A DNA stretch of 64,000 bases from assembly GCA_019448385.1 (NCBI GenBank), contig JAGTXO010000018.1, forward strand, positions 496,001 to 560,000. Direction: 5' to 3'. The DNA comes from Diacronema lutheri (taxonomy: Eukaryota; Haptophyta; Pavlovophyceae; Pavlovales; Pavlovaceae). Positions 47,766-60,400 of the stretch are shown here, piece by piece (the first letter of the stretch is position 1; the number at the start of each line of letters is the position of its first letter). Made by a program: the position numbers and the translations under genes. The notes under the pieces were generated by a model. It searched no databases. It had not been told where the DNA came from and worked only from the letters and a program-made list of their open reading frames with translations.

Positions 47766-50700
47766 TCAGACGAACGGCATCCAGCCCATCCATGTGCGGC
47801 CGAGGATGTTTGGGTCCGTCGCCTGCTCGATCAACGCGCGCACTTGTTCCTCGGCCGTGAGCCCGTCCTCGCCCATCCCATGCCGCGCGGACGCAGGCGC
47901 GCCGAGCACGATGTCCCGCGCGGCCTCCCAGCCGCGCTCGCTGCGAATCAGCTCCTTGCGCACGTTCTCGGCGATCGTGCTGCGCAAGTCAGCGAGCGTC
48001 AGGTGACTCGGATGTGCGCCCGCGAGCTTGCGCTCGACAACGCGCATGCGCGCGCGCGCGGCCCTGCACGTCGGCGCCGCCGCACACGCCGGGCGCGCAC
48101 GGGCCGAGGCGCGCGCGCGGCGCGAATCTCAGCGGTACGCGCGGAGGCTGGAGGGCGCCTTCGGAGCGCAGTCGAGAAGGTGCCGACGCGCTGCGCGCGC
48201 GCGCGCGCGCGCGCGTGGCCGGCCGTGGCGCGCACCAGCGCACGGCACCGCCGCTGCCATCATCCGCGCCTTGGCCGTCGCCGCCATCGTCTGCCGAGCC
48301 ACCTACGTGCCGGCCACCGTCGCTGCCGCCGCTCTCGCGAGAATCGCCCTTGAGCCAGTCGGCGATGGGCTCGGCGACGAAGACGTCGCACACGCGCAGC
48401 AACTCGAGCCGCGCCTTGCGCAGCGCGGCGAGCGTGGCGACCATGTGGGCGTGCAGGATGTCGGCGGTGCGGTGCGGGGCGAGGACGTCGCAAAGCTGCG
48501 GCGTCAGGCGGAAGGGGACGAGCTCGGGCACGGGGAGCATGAAGGTGGCCGTGCCGAAGGCGTGCCCAAAGTCGATAGGCACCAGCTCACCCGAGCGACC
48601 ATCGAGCAAAAAGTTGTCGAGGTGCCGGTCGCCGATGCCGGCGACCCAGCCGCAGACGCTCAGCGCGCAGAGCGATTTAGCGAGCGCGGCGCGCCGCTCG
48701 AGGAAGGCCTCGGCGCACGGCGCGCGCGCGAGAAGCGCGCCCCGCAGGAGCCCGTGCGGTAGCATCCGCGCGATCCGCGCAAAGTCTCCGCTCACGTCCG
48801 CGCGGGAGCGGCTCGCGAACGCGGGCACGTAGGCGCGGAACGACGGGTACAGCCGAGCATACTCCGCCTGCGCCGCGTGCTTGCCCGAGGCGAGCGACGC
48901 TTCGCGTGGCGCCTGCGGCCTACCCGCGCCGGCGCCCGCCGCCGCCGCGTGCGCGTGCGCGTGCGCACGCGCCTCCTCCTGCGCGAGCACCGCCTTGAGC
49001 GGGGACGTGCCGTCGAGCCACTCGATCAGGCCGACCGAGAGGGACAGCGGGAGCACCGCGTACGTGCGCACGCGCAGGGCGCGCGCGGCGGACGGGCCAT
49101 CGCGCGCGAGCGCGCCGTTCATCACGCGGAGCAACTGCTGCAGCCGCTGATCGAGGCGCAGGTCCTCGCCGCCCTTGACAAGCAGACGGCGCTCGCGCTG
49201 GTCAGAGCACCGGACCGTCACCGCCTTGGGCTTGCGGATCGAGCTCATCGTCGCCATCAGCGAGTCAAACGAGTCGACCCACGTGACGCCGTCGGCGCCG
49301 CGGATCGCCGGGTCGGTGTGCCCGTCGTACGCCGCACCGGGCAGCTCAAGGCCGCTGAGGTCGGCAACGGGCCGCGCGGGCGAGAGCGCGGCGGGCGCGC
49401 CGTCGACGCCGTCGGCATCGCCGTCGGCGGCGCGCGTGCTCGCGCCCCAGCTGCCGTCGGCGCCGCGCTCAGGCTCGCGACGGTATTGCGCGAGGAACGA
49501 AGAGAAGGCGCCGACCACCGAGTTGGGCGGGAGGCCACCGCCGCCGCGCGCGCGCGCGCCGGACGCACCGCTGTCGCCGCCGGGCGTGAGCGCGCGCTCG
49601 AGCTTAGCGCGCAGCTCGAGCGCCGCCTTGTGGTCGAGGCCTCCGCCCTTGCGCGCGCACAGTCGCTCGCCATCCTTGCCGAATGCGCGCTCGAGGGCCG
49701 CGGCGTTTGTCTCGGCGAAGGCGACGTTGTATTTGCCGAGGCCAGGTCTGCGCGGGTCAAGGACGCGCGCGCGGAACGCCCGCCAGAGCGCGCGCGCGCC
49801 ATCCACGTCGTCGCGGCCGAGCGCGTCGATGCACGCGTTGAGGAAGTCCTTGGCGCGCAGCTCGGGGTGCGTCAGGTCGTCGAAGGCGCGCACGAGCGGC
49901 TCGAGCGCGTCCGAGCGGAGCGCGCGGTCGAGCGGCGCGGCGCGCGCGGCGGCCGCGGCCGTGAGCCCCGGCTTGGCGAGCTGGAATTGAAAGTAGATCG
50001 CCTGTGGGTAGCGCGTGGCAATGGCGACGAGCGCGGGCAGGGCGAGCGGCGCCTGCGTGTCGTCGGAGAGCGTGCCCACCAGCTGCGCGGACCAGCGCAG
50101 CAGAGGCCACAGCGCGGGCAGATCGCGCAAGCCCGCGCTGAGCAGCTCGGCGGGCGCGCCATCGCCTAGACGTGCAAGCTCTGCGCACTGCCGCATGAGG
50201 AGCGGGACGTGGTCAGCGGCGCTCGGCGCGCCGGCGCGCAGCGCGCCGAGCGTGTGCCGCACTGCCGCCTCGAGCAGTGCGGCACGGCGCGATGCGCCAC
50301 CGCCGCTGCCACCGCCGCTGCCGCAGTCGCCGCCGCCCGCCCTCGCCGTCTCGTCGCCACGCCCGCCGCGGCGGCCGCCGCCGCCGCCATGCTCGTCGCC
50401 CTCCTCCGCCTCGTCCTGCAGCACGCGCACGGCGAACGCGGCGAACGCGAGCGAGACGCGCGCCACACCAAGCGCATTGCCGAGCGCCGTCGCGTCGTCG
50501 CCGTCGTCGTCGTCATCGTTCGAGCCGACGGCGTCGCCGCCCGCGCCCGCGCCTCCCGCCGCCGCGATGCCATCCGCCTCCTCCCCGCCAAGCGCAGCGC
50601 CGGCGGCATCGACCAGCACGCGCTCACCCGCGCACGCCTCGCGCGCGAGCTGCGCGGCGAGCTCAAACTGCGCCAGCGCCTCGCCTTCGCAGCGAAGTGC

Positions 50701-53700
50701 CTCGTCGCGAGCGCGCGCGCCACGCGCGCGCGCACAGCGCGCGAGCGCGGCAAGCGCCACGGCGCGAGTGTGCGCCAGCGCGCGCCGCTCGCGCGGCGCA
50801 AGGCGCGCTTCGCCTCCGCCGCCATACTTGCCTTCGAGGAACTCGAGAGTCTTCTCGAGCATGCTCGCGTGCTTGGCCGCGGAGCCCGTGGCCGCGTCGG
50901 GCGCACTCTCGGCCAATTTGAGCCGGCAGACGGCAAGGTCGAATGCCAGCGGCTCGAGAATCTCGTCAGGAGCCACCGGCGGAGAGCGGCTCGCGCGCGC
51001 GTGCGGCGACTCGGCGCGCGCGCGACGCACGGCCGCGTCGGCGGAGGCCTCGGCAGCGAGCCGCGCGGCCCAATCTTTTAAAAAGGCACGCGCGGCGGCG
51101 AAGTTGCCCTGCGCGCGCGCCGCGCGCGCCGCGTGCCGGCAGAGCGCCGCCTGCGCGCGTTGCACCTCGCGCTCGATCGTCGCGCGCAGCTCGTCACGCT
51201 CGCGCAGATCCACGCCGACGCTGAGCTCGAGCGCGCGCGCGCACAGCGCGCCGCCGATCGCGTCTCGCAGCCGGAGCAGCTCGGACCAGACCGGACTGCC
51301 GTCCATCGCACCGCTCGGGAGCGCATGCCGCCATGCGCCGCGCGGCTCAACGGTCGCGCGCGCGGCGCTCGCGAGCGCGCGCGGCTCAGCGAGCGCGGCG
51401 AGCGCGACGCCAAGCTCGGCGACGAGCTGCAGGGGGCGAAGTAGCGTGCGCTGCTGCGCGCGAGCAAGCGGGTGCGTCTCCGCCCAGCCACGCACAAACG
51501 CTCGCTCGCACCGAGGGATCGCGGCGCGTGCCGCGTCGAGCGGGCGCCGGTCAAAGAGCGCGCCGCCCGCGCGCGAACTTGCGCTCGCAAGCGCGCTCAC
51601 GGCGAGCGAGGCGCGCAACTCGACTTCGAGCAGTGGGTGCGTCCCGATTGCCAACCCCACCTGGTCGCTCGCCACGTCGCTGAATGGGCCGCGCGCGGCG
51701 CCGAGCGCAAGCGCGCGCTCGGCGGCGAAGGGCGCGAGCGAGCGCGTCGGAGCTTCGGCTGCCGCCGCGCAGAGCTCGTCCCATCGGCCGAGCTGCTCGA
51801 GCGCCTCGAGGCGGCCACGCGCCCACACGCGGGCCTCCCACTCTGGCGGCGCGCCACCGTCGCTTCCGCCGCCGTGCCCACCGCCTTTGCCGCCGCTGTC
51901 GGCGCTGCCGTCGACGGTGGCGCCGATGCCGACGCCGCCGCAAGCTGCAACGCCGCCTCCGCCGCGTGCGCTCGCCCACTCTTTTTCAAAAGAGCCGAGC
52001 GCGCCCGCCCAGTCGCCGCGCACGGCGCGCGCGAGCGCCGCACACGTGCACTCGCGCGTCGCGCCGGCGGCGTAGATGGCGCGCGGCACGTCGACCTCTC
52101 CCGCGACGGCGTACAGCTCAGCAAGCAGCACGAGCTCGGCGTCGCGCGCCGCGTCATCGCCGCGCGCGCTCGACGCATGCGCGACCGCGCGCGCGCGCGA
52201 CCGCTTCGCCGCCGCCGGCGTGTCGCTCGCGCCGCTGCTGGGCGCGGCAGCGACGAGGCGGTGCTCGAGCACACAGATCGCCGTGTGCACATTGGCCGAC
52301 TCGACGCCCGTGCGCGCGACGAGCTCGGCGGGCGCCCAGATTGGGTCAGCGTCTGCTAAAATGAGCTCGTGCAACGCGCGTGTGAGCGGACGTGCGCGCT
52401 GCGCGTGACGCAGGAGGTGAGACATGCCGGCGCGCAGTGCGCCTACGTCGGCGAGGTGCGGCGCCTGCGCGCGCACCGCACCAAGCAGCGCGCCGAGGCT
52501 CGCGCTCGCGAGCTGCGCGTCGAGCGCGCAGAGCGCGCAGAGGGGCGCGACGATGTCACGCGCGCAGATTTGAATGTCGGGCAGCTCTCCCGCGCGGTAC
52601 TTTCGCAGAACGGTCACGCGGCTCGCGGCGCTCAGCGCGCTCTGGCGCGCGCGCTCGGCGCGCGCGCGCGCGAGGCTTGCAAACTTTGCGCCGGCGGCTG
52701 ACGAATGGTCGGAGGATCCGCCGCCGCCGCCGCCGCCGCCGCCTCCGCCGCCGCCGCCGCCGCCGCAACCCGCCACCAGTGAGCCGCCGGCATCGCTCGC
52801 CCACTCGAGCCTGCGCAGCGGCGCGCGCGTCGCTGCAACTGCACCGCCCTGCGAGCCGAGTTGCTCGTCATCCGCATCCTCTCTCCCGTCCGCAGCGCCG
52901 CTCGAGGCGGGCGCACCGTCGACGCGTCCGCCAACGCGCCCGTCAGCGCCGCCAGCGCCGTCGCCGCGCCTGCCGCCGCCAACCGACTGCGCGCCGAGTC
53001 CGGGCTGCGACGAGTACGTGGCGTCGTACACTACGTCGCCATCCTGAGTCTGCGTCCACGCAAAGGCGCCGGCCTGCGTCGCGCGCAGCGCGCCGCGCGC
53101 GAGCGGCGACCAGCGCGCGGGCCGCGCGCCTCTGCCGAGCGAGCCGCCGCCGCCGCCGCCGAGGCTGCCGCCGGCAAAGCTGCCGACGCCGCCGCCGCCC
53201 TCGCTGCCGAGCGACGCGGCGAGCAGCGCGCCGGGCGGCTGCGTGAAGAGCGGGTGCATCGGCTGGGACCAGTGGCTGGCAGACGCGTCCACACTGAGCT
53301 CAGTCAGCGCGGTCTCCGAGAGAGCGTGCGTGAAGATCGGGCGCGAGGCGTACGTGGGTGAGCGCGCGCTGCAGCGCAGCAGCAGCTGCGCGGTGCAGCC
53401 GAGCCAACTGCCCTCGGCCCCGACCGCGTGTAGTGCGAAGAACGAGGAACACAGCCGCTCGCCGAGCGGTGCGGGCAGCGCGGCCGCGCCGCCGGCCTCA
53501 TCCCAGTATTGAAGCTGCGCGGCGCGGAGCCCGCGGTCCGTGTCGCCGAGTGCGCGCAGCAGCGCTGCGCGCACGGCCTCCGTATCATCCTCGTCACCGT
53601 CGCCCGCGCCGTCCGCGCCGCCCGCGCCGCCCGCGCCTCCCGCGGGTCGGGCGGCGGCGGCGGCGGCGGCGGCCTGCTGCTTCGCCCGGCGCTCGCGCGC

Positions 53701-56700
53701 GCGCTGGTAGCTCGCCTGCAGCAGCTGCTGGTAGCGCCGGCGCACCGCGGGCTCGCGATGCCTGCCGGCAGTCGCCTCGAGCGTCTCGAGCAGCGGCCGC
53801 AGCAGCGCGACGCCCGAGCAAGGCGCGCCTGCGCCCGGCTGTGCGGCCCGTGAGGACGGCAGCTCATCGTCGGCCTGCGCGCAGAGCGCGTCGGCGATGG
53901 CGACGGTGAGGCGGAGCGGCGCGGACGAGTGGTACGAGCACATGCCCTTCAGCTCGTGCCGCAGCGACGCGGCGTTGAGCCGCTCCGGGCACGTGCGCAC
54001 CGCACGGAGCACGCAGCGCAGCGCGCGCACGCGCGCCTCGCCATGCTGTCTCGTCGCCTGTACAAGCGCGCTTTGCGCGAGCACGCCATGGTCGAGGAGC
54101 GGCGGGAACTCGGCGGACGCCTCGTCGAGCGCGAGCACAAACTTGTCGCCCTTCAGCCCCTCGATCTGCGAGGCGAGGCTCGCGCGCAGCTGGTCGAGCG
54201 CGAGCCGCACGACCGCGGCGGCGCCGGCCGCCGCCGCGCCCGGCGCGCTCTCCGCCATTGCGCGCTCGCGCGCGGCGTGGTCGAGCGCAGGGTCGAGATG
54301 TCGCGCGAGGAGGACACCCGCGACGCTCGCCGCGCAGCGCGAGACGGGGATCGATTTGTGCGTCACGCAGCCGACGAGCGCCGCACACACGGCGGCGGCT
54401 GTCGCCTTTGGCGGCGCACCGTCGTGGGTCAGCACGCCCTCATCGCACCACGGCAGCCGGTTGCTCAAGAGCGCGTCGAGGAGGAAGACGCCCGCCTCGC
54501 GGTTGCGCCGCTGGATCGCCTCGTCCTTCTGCCGCGAGCTCATGTAGCCGAGCGCGATCACGGGCCGCTTGCTCGGCGCGCTCGCGAGCGCCGCGCGATC
54601 GAGGGTCGTAAGCCGCTCGAGCAGCGCGCGCACGGCCGCGACATTGTGCCGCTGCACCTTGGGCTGCGCGTGCTCCGCCGCGCGCATCAGCCGGTCGACG
54701 AGCCGCGTACCCTGCTGCACGAAGGCGACGCGCTGCGCGCCGTGCACGCACGCGCATGCCGCCGCGCGCGCGCGCGCCGCCGCGTCATCGCCGCCGCCTA
54801 CGCCGCCTGCGCCACCCGTGGCGGCCGGCTCGCCATGCGTGCCAAGGAGCTCGGCGAGCTCGTCCGCTTCGCGCTCGACGCTGGCGTCCGTTCCCGCCGC
54901 CTCGCCGACCGCGCGCGCGTGCGTGGGCGCCATCCACTCGCACAGCAGGACCACGCACTCTCTGACGAAATAGTGCACACGCGCCGTCGGCGTTTGCGCC
55001 GGCTGTGGCTGCCCGCCCGCAGCCGCAGCGAGCGGCGGCGGCGGCTGCTCCGCCGGGCCGGGCGGCGGCGTGACCGAGTCGAGCGCGGCGCGCATGAGCA
55101 CCGGTGCCCACAGCTGGCGGTGTGGAGCGAAGATGCCCGGCCGGTTCAGCACAGCGCGCGCGATGACGAAACGAACGTTGCGCTGCCGGCGGCCGTCGCG
55201 AAAGTTGGCGTGTGCGCGCGCGGATTTGGTCGCCTCGTCCCACGCATCGGCAGGCGGCAGCGCGCGCTGCACGAGCATCTCCATCCACGGCGGCGGCTCG
55301 CCGCCGATGTCCGCGCAGCCGCGTGCGGCGCCCGCGCCCGCGCCAGCGCCCGCGCCCGCGCCGAACGCGGCGAGCCGGTCGATCGCGTCGAGAAGCGGCT
55401 CCATGCACGGCAGCCGGTTGAGCGGATCGAGCTCGATCGGCGGCGCCGCCGCAACCGCCGCCATGCTGCCATTCGCACCGTTGCGCGCGGCGGTGGTGTG
55501 GCCCGCATCACCCCCGCCGAGCGCGCCGGCGCCACCGGACTGTGCGGCGGCCTCGACGGCGCCGGCGCCCAAATCCGCGCCGCCATCGAAAGACTGTGCG
55601 ATCGAGGCGGGCGTCACGCCGAGCGTGCCCGCGAACGAGCTCGAGTGCTGCGCCGCGTCGAGCGAGAGCGAGCTGCCCGAGAGAAGCTGTGACGCAAGGT
55701 AGGCGGGAGCGTCGACGCGGTGCGCGCGCGCCGTGCCGCTCGTGCGAGCGTCCGCGAGCGCCGCGCGCGCGGCGGAGACGGCGCGCGCGAACGGCGCATG
55801 CTGCTCGAAAGGGACGGGCTCGTCGCCGATGCACCACCCCCAAAAGCCACCGCCCTCGCCCGGCTTGGAGAAGATGTGACTCGCGAGCGCGCCGGGTTTC
55901 GTCTGCGTGCAGAGCACCGCCGACGTCGCCGCGCCGAACGCCGCCGCGTGGTACTCGCGCACGAGCGGCACGAGCTGCGGTGGGATGACAACGCCGGCAA
56001 GCGCGTCGTTCTTCGCCGCCGCCGCCGCGCGGATCGCGTGCATCAGGAACGTCTTGCTCCCAGCCGGGCGCGCATGCGGCGCGCGCCAATCGGCGCCGTG
56101 GTGCGTGTCACGGCCAGCGTCACCTGTCGTCTCGAGCATGAGCTGGTCGACGTAGCTTGCGTCGAGCTGCTCCTCGATCGTCGCGCGGTCGAGCGAGTCG
56201 AAGACGGCCGCGGTGAGGAGCAGCGCCTCGGTCCGCTCCACCAGCGCCGCCTCCAGCTCCGCGATGCCGGTCGGCAGCGGCGCGGGCGTCGGTTTGTCCG
56301 CCCGCACGCCGAGCTGTCGCACAAACGCGCACGCCAGGAAGCCGACGCGCGCGCGCACGAGCGAGACGGCCACGTCGGCCGGCGCGAGGCGCAGGAGGGG
56401 CACGGCGACCTCGCGCACGACGGCGAGCCGATGCGCGGCGGGCGCGCCGCTCTCCGGGGCCGAAGCCGCCGCGCACGCGCGCCACGCAACCTCGGCGGGC
56501 AGCACGCCGCCGATGCGCACGCAGCTCGCGCGCAGCGCGGCGCGCAGCGGCGCGCGCAGCGCGCTCTCCATCTCGTCGCCCAGCGCGTCCGCGTCGGCGC
56601 CGCGCGCGAGCAAGTCGCAAAACCAGCGCGCGCCGAGCAGCGCGTCGAGGGCCTCGGGCGCGCGCGCCGTCTCGACGGAGCGGAGCGCGTGCGCCATCGC

Positions 56701-57418
56701 GCGCAGCAGCTGCTCGCGCGTGAGCGCGCCGCCGGCCGCGCCGGGCGTGCGCGCGCATTCGCTCATCGTTGGTGGGAATGCGCCGTCGCTGTGGCCGCGC
56801 AGTAGCCGCCTGAGTGCACTGAGCAGCGCGTCGAAGGAGCCGGGCACGGGTCGCGCGTGCCGCAGGAGGAGCGGAAGCTGCTCCAACGCGCACAGCCGCA
56901 GGTCAAGCGCGAGCGCGCTTGGACCAATCAGCTCGAGCGCCGCGTCGAGCAGCACACCGTCGCCGAGCAGCGGCGGGCGCGCGCCGCGCGCGGGCGGCGG
57001 GCGCATCTCCGCGACGCCGTCGGTCGGCGGCGCGGCGGGCGGCGCGCCGGGCTGCGGCGGCGGCGCGTAGAGCGCGAGCAGCTGCGAGACGAGGCGGAGC
57101 GCGTCGCTCTGCTGCTCGTACGTGCTGCCGCGCGCGGAGGGTAGCCATGGGCGCAGCAGCGCGCGCACGCGCGGCAGCAGCGCGTCGACGAGGGCAAGCA
57201 CCGAGCGCGATCGCTGGCGCGCGGCCTCGTGCAGCGCCGCGTGCAGCAGCCGGCGGCACGCGGCCGAGGTGTGTGCCTCGTCGCACAATGGCGGTATGAG
57301 CTGCGCGGGATGCGCGAGCACGAGCTCGGCAAGCGCGCCGCCGAAGCGCACGGCGAGCAGCTCGCCACGGCTCATGGCGGCGGGCGGTGCGTCGTTGGCG
57401 CGACCAGCGCCGACTCCG

Positions 57419-57465
<47 letters not shown>

Positions 57466-60400
57466 CGCCGGCGCGCGCTCGTCGTTGAGCGCGTCGAGCA
57501 GCGCCTTGGCGGACGGCAAGCCGATCTCGAGCGCGAGCCGAAGCGCGCGCTCGTGCGCGCGCACCGCCGCCGCCGCCGCGCCGACGGGCAGCTCGAGCGC
57601 GCACGAGAGCGCGCTCGTCGCGAGCGCGCGCGCGCCGTCCGCGCCGAGCGCGGCGACGAGCGCGCCGCCGTGCGCGTGCAGCATGCGCAGCCCTTCGATC
57701 ACCTCAACGGCCTTGCGCGGTCGCATCGCGCTCGCGCTTCGCAGCTGCGCCGCGAGGTCGGCCGACGGGCGGCGCAGCGCGTCCGCGACCGCGCCAATCC
57801 AAAGGGTGCGCGCCGCCGGGTGGGTGGCGAGCGCGCCAACCGCGTCGCGCAGCCGCTCGCGCAGCTGGCGCGCGGCGCTCGGATCGCGCGGCGCGGCGCC
57901 AACCGCCTCGGGCTCGAGCACGCTGCGCGTCAGCGCGCGGAGCGGCGCGGACGTGAGGCTTGGCGCGAGCGCCGCGGCGGCCATCGCGTCCGTGTCTGCG
58001 TCCGCGCGCGCGCCCGCGTCCGCGCCCGCGCGCATGCCGAGCAGCGCGCCGTCCGCGCCGCCCGCGTCGTGCTCGGCGAGAAGGAGCTGCACCATGCGCA
58101 GCGCGGCGCCGAACGCGCCCCACCAGACCGCCTGCTCAATCTGCGCGCGCGGTGGGGTGAGCGCGTGCGCGCGCGCGCTGCCCGCTGCGTGCCCCAAGCT
58201 CACCCCGCCGCCCTCTGCGCGTCCGTCGCAAGTGCCGTGCACGTCAGCCTCGCCCGCGCGCGCAAAGCAGCCGAGCACCGCGCCAAGCACGTCCGCGATA
58301 GAGACGGACGATTCCGCCGCGGCATGCGCCCCTCTAACGCGCACACTGCCGACCTGCGCGACGCGCGCGCCCTCGCGATGCTGTGGCAGTTGGAGCAGGG
58401 CCAGACCAGATGCCGCCGCGCCGCCGCGCCGTGCGCACCACCACGCAACGTCGAGCAGCGCGTGGCACGCGCGCAGCCAGCGGCGCAGCTGTGCGGGGGA
58501 CGCGCGGGCGCCAGGCATCGCGCGGCACGTGGGTCCAAAGGACGAGATGGCCGCGAGCAGCGCAGCAGGCGTCTGTGCCGTCTCTGCCGCGCCGTTGGCC
58601 GCGCCGTTGGCCGCGCCGCCGGCCGCGCCGCCGGCCGCGCCGCCGGTGGCCGCGCGCGCCCGCGCGCCCGCGGAGGCTGGGCTAGCCGACGAGCGCCGCG
58701 CCTTTGCCGGCGGCAGCTCCGCGTCAGCGCCGGCGCCGGCGCCCGCGCCGGCGGCGTCCGCGCCGCGGACGCGAGCACCCACGGCCGCGAGCAGTGCGCG
58801 CAGGCCGCTCGGGCGCGCCGCGCCGCCGTCGAGCTCGGCGCCCAGCTCGGTCGTCGGCTGGGCGGGATAGAGGATCGGCGCAAGGCGCTCGAGCATCCGC
58901 ATCGCCTTGAGCCGGGCGCGCGGCTGCGCGCACGGCACGACCGCGCAGAGTAGCCACTGACTAAACTCGCGCGCGCCGCCAGCGAACGCGGACCGGCGCT
59001 CGTTGCGCCGGAGCAGCGCCGCGCCCGTCGGAGCGGCCCGGCCGCACCAGCGCGCGAGCACGCTCTCGACGCGCTGCAGCGCGGCGTCCGCCGCGTCGGC
59101 CGTGCCGAGCGCCGGCGCGTCCGCGTCCGCGAGGCGCAGGCATTCGAGCGCGTGCTCCGCGGCGTCCAGTATGAACAGATCAATGAGCGCACCATCGTCG
59201 CGCAGCTCCTTGAGCGCGGCGCGGAGCGCGGCGCAGAAGCCGAGCCGCCGGTACGCCGACGGGTGGCGCGCGAGCGCGAAGAGGCGGCGCAGCGCCGACT
59301 TGACGGCATGCGCGTCGGAGTTGTCCGACATCTGCTTGAGCGAATAGCGGACGTACTCGGCGAGCGTGCGCGCGCCCAGCTCGCGCAGCGCGCCGTTGGC
59401 CTCGTCGCCGATCGCGCACGTCATCGCGTCGAGCGCCGCCATCGCCCCATCGTTCTCGCGCCCCTCCGCCTTGGCCAGCCAGCGGACGAGCTGAAGCACG
59501 AGCGGTTCAAAAAGCTGCCTGCAGACCACTTCTGCATCAATAGCGAGTCGGAGCAGCGCCGGGAAGAGGAGCGCGTAGAGCGACGATGCGGAGGCGTTGC
59601 CGCTCGACGCGGAGCTCGCCACGCCGGCCGAGGTGCTGCCGACGATGTACTTGACCAGCGCGTCGAGCAGCTCGCACGCGCCGACCTTGACGGCCCGTTC
59701 CGCCGCCGAGAGCGCGAGGCTGATGACGCGCGGGAGCAGCCGCGAAAAGTCCACGTCGAGCGTGGCTTCAGGGAAGGGGAGGGGCACGGCCAGACGACCG
59801 ACAAGGCCTTCCGCGAGCGCGCCACCAACGCCGCCACTGCCGCCGCCTGAAGCACCGCCAATATCATCATCCGCACAGAGCAGCGCAGAGCTGCGCCAAC
59901 CAACCGAGCCGAGAAGGCGCACAATGCGCCGCTGCAGCCGCGCCGTCTCCTCCGCGGGCAGGCGCAGGCGCATCGCCGCGCGCTCGCGCGCCACCTTTGC
60001 AGACGAGGCCGCGCGCGCGGTCGTGCCGCCGCTCCCGCCGCCGGCGCCCTCCGCGCGCGCAACCACCGAGCTTGCACCCTCGTCCGGCGACGCGGTGAGG
60101 TACGCGGCGAGGGCGGGAAAGATGGCACCCAGGTGCGGCGCGAGCGCGTGGGGCATCTCCGCCTGCCAGCTCTCGAGCGCGTCGAGCACGCCGGCGCACA
60201 GCTGTGGGAACGAGGCGCCATTGTGCAGCGCGATCCGCAGCACCGGAGCGTACCGCGCGAGGCGCGGCCGGACAATCGCGCGCGGCGCTGCAAGGAGCAG
60301 CTCGGTCGCTGCAGCGAGCAGCTCGTCCTTGAGCGTGCGCAGCCTGACGAGCAGCTGCGCAAGGAACTCGCCCAGCTCAGCCAGGAAGGCCGAGCGCTCT

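Noticed and set aside
47989-48235. Continuation of the DNA-PKcs frame to a stop at 47989
   Set aside because: Low-complexity read-through of the last intron; splicing 48235-48064 restores the RKLAG and FATC segments.
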